From Sympetrum striolatum (Eukaryota; Arthropoda; Insecta; Odonata; Libellulidae), in assembly GCA_947579665.1 (NCBI GenBank), contig OX388352.1, positions 36,698,216-36,762,215 of the forward strand: a stretch of 64,000 nt of DNA, given 5' to 3'. The notes beneath the pieces are model-generated. The model ran no database searches. It saw only the letters and a program-made list of their open reading frames with translations, and had not been told where the DNA came from. This document shows positions 22,424-33,166 of this stretch, piece by piece. The position numbers and the translations under genes were made by a program. Position 1 is the stretch's first letter; each line of letters opens with the position of its first letter.

Positions 22424-23180
22424 TATTAAATATAATTACACTTAATGAGGTGGAAATGACTGAAACGAAAAATCGTTGGAATCACTTTTCTGGATCGTCT
22501 ATCGTACGCATATTGCAGTAACGAAAGCCTTTACTGTGCTTATTCTTCAGTTTTTGAAGTGCAATAAACATCCATAATCAGCAAAAGCAACATATTACAA
22601 AAACATATATAATTATATTAAAGGAAAAAGTGCTTGATTAAGGCCATTTAAAGGAAATAGAAATTTATTTTCAAAGAAATTCATTTATTGAGATTATAGA
22701 TATTATAAGTTATTCCTTTCTTCTAGAGGTTAATACAATGGTTGTGGTCTGGCTTAACTTGATGGAATGCTTTAAGGAAAGAAACGAGTTGAATAAGAAA
22801 GGAAGTAAGAGTGCTTCACCTGCAGATTAAGGAGAAGAAACTAAATAGCATAGAGGTCATTATGATCGTGTCAACGGTCTCCTAACTTGCAAATGAATTT
22901 TCTGTTAAAACTTCCTCTCTTCTTCATCTTAAAAAATGATGTAAAGTAATGATAGTGCAACGTGTCTGATGATGACACGCAAGGTTCGACACCGACATTT
23001 CCTAAGTTTTTTTTGCGAAAACTAGGAAGTGACTTAATTTCTTTACATCCGAGATTTAACTTAAAAAGAAGAGTCAATCACTAACTGTTCATTTTTTTAA
23101 ATGCTACATTTTCTTCACTATCACTGGAAAATAAAAAAAATTTCCACGCTTAACTATTAATTATCATATTAAAAATATCT
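22424..23180. other. AT-rich spacer
   Basis: No gene recognised between the Helitron and Y-like locus 3. Confidence 0.4.
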
Positions 23181-23183
23181 TTG

Positions 23184-23312
23184 AAATCAGTCAATACCTC
23201 AGTACAGCAAGGCATGTCCACTTATGGCGAGCATGCTTCAGTTCGGGCAAATTGCTATGGAGGAAGCAGAGTTGTGCACACGATTTGGACGCACGAGGCT
23301 ACGGACCAGCTC
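23184..23312 (-). ncRNA. Y RNA-like gene, locus 3, 3' end degraded
   Basis: Minus-strand RNA starts GAGCUGGUCCGUAGCCUC (23312). The second helix is intact (GCCUC with GAGGU, one G-U pair), as is the third (GUCCA with UGGAC), and the conserved GCCCGAACUG is present. The 3' terminus has decayed: instead of GACCAGC plus a T-run it reads GACTGATTTC, so the closing helix and terminator are weakened. Probably a recent pseudogene, or a transcript ending further on. Confidence 0.65.
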
Positions 23313-23335
23313 GTTAGGAAATTTTGTATCTGCGC

Positions 23336-23376
23336 TATATATCCCTTTAGAATTCTGCATGCCGTGTACGCAAGGA
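23336..23376 (-). promoter_or_regulatory. Pol III type-3 promoter, locus 3
   Basis: Minus strand: TCCTTGCGTACACGGC starting 23376 and TATATA at 23341-23336, 29 nt before the RNA start. Element-to-TATA spacing is 34-35 nt. Confidence 0.68.
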
Positions 23377-23440
23377 CTAAAGCTTGTAATTCGAGTATTT
23401 ATCAAGCGATTCATTATCTTTGCCACTTTTTTTTGCGTTA

Positions 23441-24099
23441 ATGGCTAAAATGTTTGAACTTTCAAACCAATATCACAATTAATTTAAAGTTGAATTTTAA
23501 TTGAATGTTAACCCATCACTTAACAAACTCATTATTCCCTGCCCTTTCCGTTTGCCGTTTTTCATATTTAATCATTTACCATGGACGTTAATTTGAGTTA
23601 TTATTCAATATTGCCAGCATGTATGTTTCATAAAATTTACCATTCTGTAGAAGTAGACAGTTTTACTACAATTATTGAAGTCAAACTTTAGTTTATTGGT
23701 AATACTTTAATATCAGTTAGGGTTAATATACGTTTTGAGAATGATTTAATAGTTTGGCAACTTCGTCGTCATAGAGTTATATTCAAGAATCATTGTCTAG
23801 ACGTTTAAACCATATTTATATATAATGAAATCTTCCAAGAATCTACGAGGACTAGTCAGTTGGTGGAACTAAAACGAAACGCAAAACAACATGTGTAGTC
23901 TACAAGGAAGGAGCCCAATCGACCAATTTTTTCATCCACAAACATCCCAACTTACAATATCGCCTAAACATACCATTCCATCTGAGACATATACTCAATA
24001 TTTGGCACTATGAGAGATAATATTGCGCAATTCTTAGTAAGATTTAACACAATGCAAAATTGTGAAATTGACGATGAAAACGGAAAAAAAATTAAATTA
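23441..24099. other. AT-rich spacer
   Basis: Nothing recognised between locus 3 with its upstream region and the promoter-only remnant. Confidence 0.4.
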
Positions 24100-24250
24100 C
24101 CTTATTGCTTTTTCTTAGAAATTTTCGTATCTGCGCCATACAGTTGTATCCCTCTAAGGCTCCTCAACGCAGTGAGCGCAAGGATTATAGTTTGTAATTC
24201 TCTATACATTTAGCGATTCAATGTCTTTATTACTTTTTCGACGTCAATCC
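24100..24250 (-). promoter_or_regulatory. orphan copy of a Y-like gene promoter, RNA body missing
   Basis: Aligns to the upstream region of locus 3: TCCTTGCGCTCACTGC starting 24184, then a GAGGGATA word at the TATA position, then GCGCAGATACGAAAATTTC. The TATA is disrupted by an insertion (GGGATACAACTGTATGG). The RNA-coding part does not follow. A duplicated and broken promoter remnant. Confidence 0.55.
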
Positions 24251-24254
24251 CTTA

Positions 24255-25735
24255 TTGACGAAAATACTTTAATTTTCCTGTATAAACTTAAATGACTAAG
24301 TCTATAATAACATGTACCAATTCCACAAATATAAATTTGGTTTTCCTCTTTTTAGTGTACCCTTTTCACACACATACATCAAGACGCACAGGGATTTTGA
24401 TCTTACAATCCAATTCCCGATTATTTCTCAAGGCTAATTCCTTAGTTTTTATTATTATTAATATATTTTGTTTCATTTCCTTGTTTAAGTTGAACGACGT
24501 ACCTGCTGTTAACTTTTTCTAACTTCCCTAGTGCACTTTCCGTTCCAAGAAAGAACCCTACCCTTGCTACTATTCCATAAACAGTGCCTTACAAAATTCC
24601 GTGATCGACACTTACAGCTTTGTCAAAAAATAATAGAAAACTATACTATAATACTCTAAAATGACCTTAAAAGGAGTAGTTAGACGAAAGGGCTATGTCC
24701 CCACATCCACTGAGGTTATCATTGCGAATATTGTCCGTAGAAATAAATTTCAAGTTCAGCGAATTCTTTTCTTTATATTCTCATTTTTTATAACCCCCGC
24801 AAATTTTAGTTACTTATTTTGCCATGGATGTCACTAGAGAACGTTTTATTAATTTAGAACCTCTTTTCTCTGTGATTTTTCGCATCAAAATATGCGACGA
24901 AAGCAATAAGTCCAACGACGCAATTAACCGATTTGCTGCATATATTGTGTTGACTAAACTAAATAGGATACTGCAGGCAAGAAAACGTTGAATTGATTTT
25001 CTAAAGTAGCCAAAGGTACTTCCTCATATGGTATCTGAAATACATATAAAATAAATATCAGTAGTTCATGATAATTAGTTACCTGAATTATAAATGAAAT
25101 ATGATGGCCGATTAAGGACCAGAGCATAAACAACTGTTTGAAAAAACAATCTCGGCCGGCTACGCGTGATGCGTTACTCCCTTAAGAAAATAGTCATTCT
25201 TACGTTATTTAGAAACCTAAAAGGTTCAAACTTGCACAAAAATAGAGTCACTATTTTTGCAGAGATTTTTCTGCTGGGTGTTTTATTTTCGTTCGTGAAT
25301 TTGACGAAAAATAGATTGTATTCATTGTATTTACCAAGAAATTATGGACTTCCCTTTTCGTTTCTGTTGAAAATTTCCTTCAAATATTTTCACCTACCTA
25401 TATATTTACTCTAAAGAAAAGATAATGGTTTTAGAGCTGAAATTGACGTTGAAAATTCCATGTATCTTGAATCAGAGAATAAATAGCACCCGTTCCAAAA
25501 GAAACGGAACAAAATGCCGCATTTCTTTGAAATTTAATATTTTTGTTGCTTTTTTGCAACTATGAGGTAAATTGACAAAAAATAATCTCTGTTTTATGTA
25601 TTGCATCACTGTTACTCATAATTGAAAACAATTGAACAATTTGAGCAACTCTATAACTGTACGCAAATTAAGCAACGTCGCAAAGTGGGCTGACATCGAA
25701 AAAAAAAACTGGAAATTGAATCAAAAATAGTTTTT
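24255..25735. other. AT-rich intergenic DNA
   Basis: No gene or element recognised. Confidence 0.4.
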
Positions 25736-25739
25736 ACTA

Positions 25740-26967
25740 GGGTATAGTGGGGAATTTCGAACCATGGGGAATGTCGAACCATTAGTCTTATCTGTCATTA
25801 TCTGACATTTGATCTATACGAAACTTCTGACATCGTATTATTTCAGCTTCATCTCATTTTTCTATTAGAAGTCGAACCGATGAGACGTATTTTGTGCTCT
25901 CTGCGATAATCAAGTGAATTTTGAGACTCCATAAGCGTTTTTGTGTTTTAAAAACTAAATTGGTTTTTCAACATTTTTGCGTAAAACCAAGCATGTAAAT
26001 ATCTTTAAAATCATTGTGTGTGAATATTATTTACATTCAAAAAAGTTTTTTGCATGAAATTTGGTTCTGTGATCCATGGGCGGCTATTTTGTAGAACATA
26101 GCTTGTGGGGAATGTCGAACTACTTTTTGTGGGGAATATCGACCCACTTAGTTTTTGACATTTTTCAAGTAAATAATGTATTTTTTTATGCTCCTTAATG
26201 GTTTTTCATGCGAAATCACAATAAATTATCGACCAAAAACTAGTTATATGTAGTTTTTCAACTATTTTTTGAATTTTTATTATAATTTAATGTCAATATG
26301 CCGCGTTACGTTGCAAAAAATGATTGATCGGATGATCTCCAAGAATATTTAGTGGCCATAAAGGAGATCAAAATCGACAAGAATTCGTCACGAACTGAAA
26401 CTGAACACGAACGATATTCGTGCTTCAGTAACACCAAAGAAGAAGCAGCAAGAGCCACCAACTACTGATGAAGACGTGGATAATGATTCCTGCGTCATTT
26501 GCGGCAAACAATTGGCAAAGAAGCAGAACCGAAACAACACGATTCATTGCAACGAGTGCGATCGAGCTGCTCACTTGCGATGTGTACACATGGCTGGTGG
26601 CTATTTCACATGCAAAAACTGCGACTCCGAATAAACAACATCGATTTTTCTCTATATTATTCATTGAAATCTTATGTTTTTTCATTACGAAGTCATACAT
26701 GAACGTTTTACATGAATATTTGTTCAAATTTTCTCAATTTGCAAAGTGGTTCAACTTTCCCCACGATTTTTCAAAATGTCAAAATCGAATATTTTTGTGC
26801 AATCCTTAGAACTTTGAAATAAATTCGAATTTTTAAATCCTGCAAATCCCAAAACGTGGCATTTTGCTTCTAGTTTAACCTCCATTTCTCAAATTTTGAA
26901 AAATTACGATTTTCGGGTGAGTTATGGGTCAAAATCAAAGTGTGGTTCGACATTCCCCACATTCCCC
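25740..26967 (+). mobile_element. pogo-family DNA transposon, internally deleted (1228 bp)
   Basis: Terminal inverted repeats are GGG(T)ATAGTGGGGAAT... at 25740 and its complement ending 26967 (...ATTCCCCACATTCCCC), flanked by TA at 25738-25739 and 26968-26969, the pogo/Tc1-mariner target duplication. The word GTGGGGAAT(G/T/A)TCGA recurs subterminally (about 25748, 25767, 26104, 26131, and inverted at the right end), probably transposase-binding sites. Inside is a PHD-finger ORF end. The DDE domain is deleted. Confidence 0.8.
26298..26634 (+). pseudogene. pogo-like transposase remnant with C-terminal PHD finger
   Basis: ATG at 26298 starts MPRYVAKND, like the N-terminus of insect pogo-type transposases, followed by a stop. 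After about 100 bp another frame stays open to 26634. It gives a Lys/Gln-rich and acidic linker (PKKKQQEPPTTDEDVDND), then SCVICGK and HCNECDRAAHLRCV, ending in TCKNCDSE: a C4-H-C3 PHD-type zinc finger with all eight ligands visible. Insect pogo/Tigger transposases often end in such a finger. The catalytic DDE core between the two pieces is absent. Confidence 0.75.
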
Positions 26968-26969
26968 TA

Positions 26970-27989
26970 CTAAAACTACTGCTTTTAATAAACAGCCATT
27001 TATCCACATCAATCTTGTGTGATCCATTCAATCGCGAATCAATGCTGATTTTTTGTTTATTTGCTCTTTGCATCATTTAATCGTACATAAATCCCAATAT
27101 TTGTATTTTCAATGAACCAGAACTTAGTACAAAAATTATCCAAGGGGATGGCCAATTGCAGTGCAGGCCAAATTATTTCTTACGTGATAAATACTTATCG
27201 CAAGTGAATCAGGGATTTATGCTGAAATTTTCATTGATAGTCAGTTTCAGAATAATATCTTATACAGATATTCCGCTGCTTCCTCGCGGCAAATTACGTC
27301 AGTTATAAAAATTGAAAACTAAAATACTATTCAAGATATTACCGCAGAACCAACTCTGTATAACTGAAAATCTTAATATAGCCTATGATTGAATTCAAGC
27401 TTATAATACAAAGAGCTATTGAGGAGAAAACTTGGTGATTATATTGGATTGGTAGAGAGTATTGGCAGTTTTAATTTTGAACATGGATGAAGAATTTGGG
27501 ACTTCTTATTAAATTTCCTAAACTTGAAGTTAATTTAATTCGCAATATATATAGCATAAAAAATTAAACACATCTATGGAAAGTAATACTCTTTCTCAAT
27601 AAGAATAACATTTTAGTACGCAACATTATACGAAATAAAAGCTCAATTAAGTTTTTAAATTAATGAATTACGCTGAACGTAATGTGTCTATAAAAAGTTA
27701 CAAGTATGTCTGATGGAGATGGAGGATTAAACAATAGACGATATTTTAAGTGTGGGAATTTATAACTGAAACAATTAGTCAAAAGGGTTCCTTACAAGTG
27801 GACTCTACATGCTGTTCTACGCTTGATTTCAATTTTAGAAATTTACTTGTCCTCATAGATTCTTTGAAAGTTTTATTATAAATAGATTAGCTTTAAACGT
27901 TGCGATAATGATAATTGAATATAACCTTATGGCGATGAAGTTGCAAAGTCAATAAACAATTCCAAATACATAGTTTTATCCTAACCTAT
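26970..27989. other. AT-rich spacer between pogo and hAT elements
   Basis: No gene recognised. It ends with TAACCTAT (27982-27989), the left target duplicate of the hAT element. Confidence 0.45.
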
Positions 27990-28920
27990 CAGTGGCGCAG
28001 CGAGTGGGGGGTTTTAGGGGTTCAAACCCCCCCCCCCCCAAGAGTCGAGTCCTATGACTAGCTCTTAGGTTTTTTTCTGCTGAAGAGTACAAAACCCCAA
28101 TTATCACGAAAGTCTTACATTAGAGAAACACTGCTTGATAAATTCAACGAAAGCTCCGCATACCCGTAAATATAGCTCCGATTTCAGCTAAGGTTATGTT
28201 TTCGGTAGCAGAGCAGTCCTAGAGCCGACATCGATATCAATGGGACACGAGTGTTTTGCACTCACAATCAATGTTCAACGTGTGCACTTCTTAAGCCTAT
28301 CCTTTAGTTAGATGACTCACACCATAAGATAAGATTCCCATGAGAAAAATTCGAAAGGGTTGATTTGTTTACTCCACGAAAAAATACAAGGGAACATTCG
28401 AGAAGTAATTCGAAACTTACACCCTGAAAACAGAGATTAAGATTACGTTTGAGAGACAAACAGCTTGATAAACTCTCAGATCTTCTGCATGTGACTGTTT
28501 TTAGGGTGTGAATCTGTGAATGCAAGGTTAGGCTCGTCAGTAGTGCTTCTGAGAAATTCACAGTGAACAGTTAGAAGGATAGTTTAGTTTGGATTTCATA
28601 AGGTACAGATGGACATCTGAAAATTTATTTTTCACAATCCGCGAATAGCTCAAGTACTCTATCGTTAAAAACGTAAGTTAATGGCTATGTGTTTTTTTTC
28701 TGAAATGACCATTATTAGATGCATAAATTAGAATTCCCTTTTTTAGGGCTGCTATCGGAGGGCACACCAGAAGATGAGTTTAGCGATAATTCCAAAGGCA
28801 CTGGTTCTTTTATTAAGCGTTCTGGACGATTAAAAGTCTGTACAGTAGACTCTTCATTACTCGGGCTGATTGAAAATGTACTGATCCTTATTTTATGATT
28901 ACCTGTTATTTTTAAAGATA

Positions 28921-28985
28921 AACCTCAGACTTTGTATTTTCCACAAAAATTTACTAATACACGACCGGTTTCGGCCCTATCGATT
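28921..28985. repeat. Penelope-type terminal fragment (CCGGTTTCGGCC motif)
   Basis: AACCTCAGACTTTGTATTTT, then ACGACCGGTTTCGGCCCTAT. CCGGTTTCGGCC with its preceding sequence is the invariant part of hammerhead-bearing Penelope repeats; the CATCATCAG half is missing here. Related motifs lie at 53776 and 55049. Confidence 0.5.
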
Positions 28986-29462
28986 TTACCTGTTATTTTG
29001 CTGTATATTTACGAAAATAATTCCATAACCGAATTTCCGTAGAAATTTGAAGACGTATTCGATCAATACAAGATGTCACTAAAAAATAATTTTTGATGAT
29101 TTTATTAATAATATACCATTTTGGAAGCGAATCAGTCAGCTGAAAGGTATTGTGCGCGTAAGATACGCAAAGATTTATCGGAACAGTGACTTGATGGCTT
29201 GAAATGAATTTGATGAACCGTTAAAACTGTAGCTTAAATTCTCCAGCTTCCTTTTTTCTCCTTCCACCAATTTTTTCTCTGGTAATAGAATCCAACGAAC
29301 CTCATGACTTATCCTATCAACCACGTGGTCATGCAATGCCCCTTCAAAATTTAAATTCATAGAAAAATTTTGTTTTCTTCGAACACAATGCGTAAGACTG
29401 GGTTTGCGTCAGCTCTCAGCTGGTTAAACAACCTAACTACTACACGTATTTGGTCCAAATAA

Positions 29463-29727
29463 AGCTCGGTTCACACGGTGTATGTTTTCTAGCTTGATTC
29501 TTTGCGTGGATCTCTGCATGCTCGCTAGCAATAAATAGTTCAGCTAGCAACGCATAGCAACCAACCATCAGCGAAACATGCAGGAAAAATAGCACTTCTC
29601 CTATTCCTCAAAATCCAGCAAGGGAGCATGCCCAGCAGCAGGCAGACACCAAATTTTCGTGCTAGCGAGCATGCAGGGCTCCACGCAAAGAATCAAGCTA
29701 GAAAACATACACCGTGTGAACCGAGCT
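29463..29727. mobile_element. PIF/Harbinger-type MITE, 265 bp, nested in the hAT element
   Basis: Terminal inverted repeats of about 46 bp start AGCTCGGTTCACACGGTGTA at 29463 and end with the complement at 29727, continuing imperfectly inward (CATGCTCGCTAGCA with TGCTAGCGAGCATG). The flanks are TAA at 29460-29462 and 29728-29730, the 3-bp TWA target duplication of PIF/Harbinger. The termini are essentially perfect, so this is the youngest event in the nest. Confidence 0.88.
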
Positions 29728-30842
29728 TAATTGTAAGTTGACGTCTTCATTTTTTTCACCTTGGTGTGTAACTTTAATTCTGCAAATTCAATTATAATAT
29801 CAATTATAATCAAGAGTATACTGTATATTTTAATGCAGCCGAATTTTTAATGTTCGGTTTGTGACGCATTCAACTGAATACTTAGCTAATACATAAAACG
29901 AAATCTGGCTTAATTGTAAGCCTACCAGAAAATTTCATCTGATATAAATAATTTTTTGTTTCTTAGAAGAGGAGTTAATTTTAAAAACAAGGGATGAAGT
30001 CACTCCTAAGAAACCTGCTGATGATATAGTCTAATAACGAAAGATATTCAAATAAGCATGGGCGCGCCAATGTGGGGATGTAACGAGTGGATATTACGTT
30101 TTATGTCGCTTGCCAAATAATCGTAACTATTTTTTTTTCCTTCTCACGCTTCGCAACCTCTTGGAAGAAAGAACTCTCAAAGGCTCGGGAAGTTTATATC
30201 TACAACACTAAAAAACTTCAGCATAGGAAAAAAATGACTTTTTAATAGATATTGGACGTATCCAAACAACACTTATGAATTTCCAATAGTTCGCTTATGT
30301 AAACTACTATCTCGGAAAGCTTAATCTGTTGGCTACCTAAGCGTTAAACTCCTCTATTTTCCAATGTGTTTAGTTATTGAAAGAATTGACATATTCGTAA
30401 TAAGTAACGAGCATGAATATACTAGCCCCTGCAAGTTAGGCATTTTTCGTTTCCTTTGACCCCTCCTATTGGCAAATCCTGGCTGCGCCACTGTAACCTA
30501 TTATATAGTTTTCTGAATGTACGAGAGTTTTGCTTTAATAATTGGTGTAAAACAGTCCACATCCACAGAATGGTAAAACTTATGAAACATATTTCGCTAG
30601 CAATATTGAATTATTATTCAATTTAACAGCTACAGTAAATGATTACTTATGAAAAACGACTAATGGAAAAGGCAAGGCAGAAAGGATTTGTCAATAAATA
30701 GGAAAGGTTAAAAATCAATTAAAATTTAAGTATAAATAAATAGTTATATTGGTTTGAAAGATCAATTACTTTAGCCATTAACGCAAAAACAAGTTGGCAA
30801 AGACAGTAAATTGCCAAATATATACCGAATGACAAACACAGA

Positions 30843-30882
30843 TCCTCGCGGACACTTCTCGCAGGATTCTAGAGGTATATAT
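30843..30882 (+). promoter_or_regulatory. Pol III type-3 promoter, locus 5
   Basis: TCCTCGCGGACACTTC starts at 30843; TATATATT occupies 30876-30883. Spacing is 33 nt between elements and 31 nt from TATA to the RNA start. Further upstream sequence (from TTAACGCAAAAA at 30779) is shared with locus 3. Confidence 0.75.
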
Positions 30883-30906
30883 TCCTCGGATTCCACTTGA
30901 GCTTCC

Positions 30907-31038
30907 GAGCTGGTCCGAAACCTCTCGCGTCCATTCGTGTGCAAAACCCTGCTTACTACGCAATACCGCCCGAACTGACGTATGTTCTCCTTAAGTGGAC
31001 ATGCCTTGCTGTGCAGAGGTGACTATGACCAGCTTTTT
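30907..31038 (+). ncRNA. Y RNA / stem-bulge-RNA-like Pol III gene, locus 5 (best copy)
   Basis: A 132-nt unit starting GAGCUGGUCCGAAACCUC and ending AGAGGUGACUAUGACCAGC then TTTTT at 31034-31038. Helix 1: AGCUGGUC with GACCAGCU. Asymmetric internal loop: CGAA opposite GACUAU. Helix 2: ACCUCU with AGAGGU. Helix 3: GUCCA with UGGAC. The conserved CCGCCCGAACUG lies in the apical part. The start matches the vertebrate Y RNA start GGCUGGUCCGAAG closely, and size and bipartite stem fit Y RNAs and insect/nematode stem-bulge RNAs. I see no SINE-like tail. An active gene is plausible; Y homology is inferred. Confidence 0.78.
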
Positions 31039-31059
31039 GACTAGTTTCAAAGCTTTGTG

Positions 31060-32140
31060 TGTATCAGAAACTACATTACCTCTCGTAGTTAAAATAAATA
31101 GAATATGGCATATATCTTTATAATTTTGTGATGATAGTAAATAAAAAGGAGCATTCTACAAAATGAACGTTTAGGGAATGTATTCTTTTCAAATAAACCT
31201 TAGAATGAAATAAATGAAATAACTCAGAAATTTAGAAAAGGCCCATTTCGACCCGTGCGTGCGGGTACGTTAAAATGGATTTTTAATGTAGTAATTCTTT
31301 ATTTTACGAATCATTTTTGAAGAGGACACTAAGGACAGAGGAATGCTTGGTAAAATAAAACTCCTTTGCTAGTTACAAGACCGCTGACACGATTCCAGTC
31401 ACTTTTAGACTTCTTGTTTCCTCTGTTTAGGCTGCTGGTGAAGATCTCTTACTTTCTCTCTCATTGAACTCATTTCTTTCCAAAAACCATTCAACCAAGT
31501 TAAGGTAGACCACATCACATGCATAAACCTCTGATTTTCATCTAAGGCTCTTATTCATGTAGGATTAAAAAAAATACTCTCTTCTTAATAGATGACAATT
31601 ATCGCTAAGCGCCCATTGATAGATTCTTTGAAACTATTTTCCCATAATTTTGAGATGGTCTTAATCAAGCCATAATGACATTTTTCGTCTAAAATTTATC
31701 CACGGAAATGATATCCTAATTAAAATTCTAATTTTAATTACTTAAAAGTTTCAATACAAATTTTAATGTATTTTATGATCAACTCATTCTCAACCGCTTT
31801 TTTACGTCCTTAGCATAGTTTCATTCTATTAAGCCAATAACCTCTAGTTTCATTTCATTTTGATTTTAAGTAATGTCGAATCCTCCGTTCTTGCCGTCAA
31901 CCATGACTGTACTTCCCGTAAAACCTGGATTGAAATACTCCTATCGCACAAAATTAGAATATACGCAGAACATCGATCCTATTCTGCAGTTACTATCACA
32001 CTAATTTTATTACATACGAAAAATTGTCGACACTGTGTGAGGGAGCTCGTTATAGCCAAAAAGCAAGTTTAAGGAGATTCTTTTACCCGTTATATTAACT
32101 TTGTAGGGTTTAATTATTGGTTCATTAAAAAATTTAAAAT
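31060..32140. other. AT-rich intergenic DNA
   Basis: No confident gene. A plus-strand stretch 31430-31502 is bounded by acceptor- and donor-like sites but is too short to judge. Confidence 0.4.
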
Positions 32141-32149
32141 GATGCTTAC

Positions 32150-32197
32150 CTCTGCCAGTTATAATACCTTGGAATCTCACCCATTGTTCCGTCTTTT
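32150..32197 (-). CDS. possible 48-bp internal exon, unidentified
   Basis: On the minus strand a strong acceptor (T-run then CATTAG) precedes 48 bp and a GTAAGC donor follows. One of two open frames reads KTEQWVRFQGIITGR. The exon is a multiple of three. It does not continue the frame of the better exon at 37358-37528 directly (that junction would meet a stop), so it belongs to another gene, another exon lies between, or it is chance. Confidence 0.3.
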
Positions 32198-33085
32198 CTA
32201 ATGAAAAAAAACAATCACATAATTTGAATAAATAGTTAGTTATGATTATAGGGGAATTAAACCTTGGCTACGCCCATAGTGTTATCATGTTCGATATAAA
32301 ATTATTTTCAATTTAAATTTATTGTATATAATCTTTTTATCTCCTCTAATTTCCAACCAACAGTGGAGTAAATTGGATACAATGCTGATAACGGTTTAAA
32401 AAATAATAGTAATATTCTATGTGCCATTTCTGATGCACCTTGGTTTAATACTGCAAACAGTGTCATTTTCATTGCAATTACATGATATGCATGTGCAAAT
32501 CATTTACATCGAGGATTTTTAGATATTGAAGAGAGCGAAGGTAGAGTGTGTAAGTAGGGTTAAGTACGTAAGTTAAGCACATAACTCCTGATCTTGCGTA
32601 ATATACTTGATTCCATCTCTAGAACATTCCTTGAATATAACTCTCAGGGTATGCGGTTTAACCTCATAATAAAATCATGCACAATAGATCCGATGGTACC
32701 GAATGATTCTGGAATATTCGCACACTTAAAAAGGATAATCGCCCAATCGGCGAGCATCAGCTGAAACCAACACGATGACGCGTATCGTCAAAATCAATGC
32801 TAGATGACAAAGACTTCCGAGCGATCGCGAAACACAATGAGAATATGGTTGCAACAATTTATCTCTAATCGAATTTAATTTCTCATGTCTAATTCAAGTC
32901 CAAGTAAAGTAATATTCAAGTCCAAGTAAATCCAAGAGCTTATTTTGAAAGTCAACGAAAGATGTGAGAGTTCCCAGAGACATTCGATTTGAAAATTTCA
33001 ATAGTATATCTTTTCAATGTGCTTACACATTAATGTATATAAATCTAAGAATCACCTGAACCACCAAAAACTGACTCGGTATAAG

Positions 33086-33135
33086 GTCTATGGCCATTTC
33101 GGGAACGATGTTCCCATCCTCATGGCCGGACCAGG
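33086..33135 (-). ncRNA. possible hammerhead-type ribozyme 3' of the Penelope ORF
   Basis: Minus strand reads GGCCATGAGGATGGGAAC, then ATC, then GTTCCCGAAATGGCC. GGGAAC/GTTCCC is a perfect stem flanked by ATGAGGA on one side and GAAA on the other, as in stem II with the two catalytic strands of a hammerhead (consensus CUGANGA and GAAA). The first strand departs from consensus, so it is degenerate or not a ribozyme. Location just downstream of a Penelope-like ORF supports it. Confidence 0.35.
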
Positions 33136-33166
33136 GAGTGTTAAAAGGATGAGAAACAAATGAACA

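Larger units (their letters stand above)
27990..30493. mobile_element. non-autonomous hAT element, 2504 bp, perfect 8-bp TSD
   Basis: Begins CAGTGGCGCAGC at 27990 and ends with its complement GCTGCGCCACTG at 30482-30493. TAACCTAT flanks it on both sides (27982-27989 and 30494-30501), the 8-bp target duplication typical of hAT. A homopolymeric C-run follows the left end. No hAT transposase (DDE, BED finger or dimerisation motif) is seen, so it needed a transposase in trans. It carries a MITE insertion at 29463-29727 and a Penelope-related fragment near 28921. Confidence 0.88.

Noticed and set aside
23181..23448. Three overlapping ORFs of 62-86 codons
   Set aside because: All are translations of Y-like locus 3 and its promoter region.
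31430..31502. Possible plus-strand exon (acceptor TCTGTTTAG, donor GGTAGA)
   Set aside because: Weak donor, serine/leucine-rich short peptide, no neighbouring exon found.
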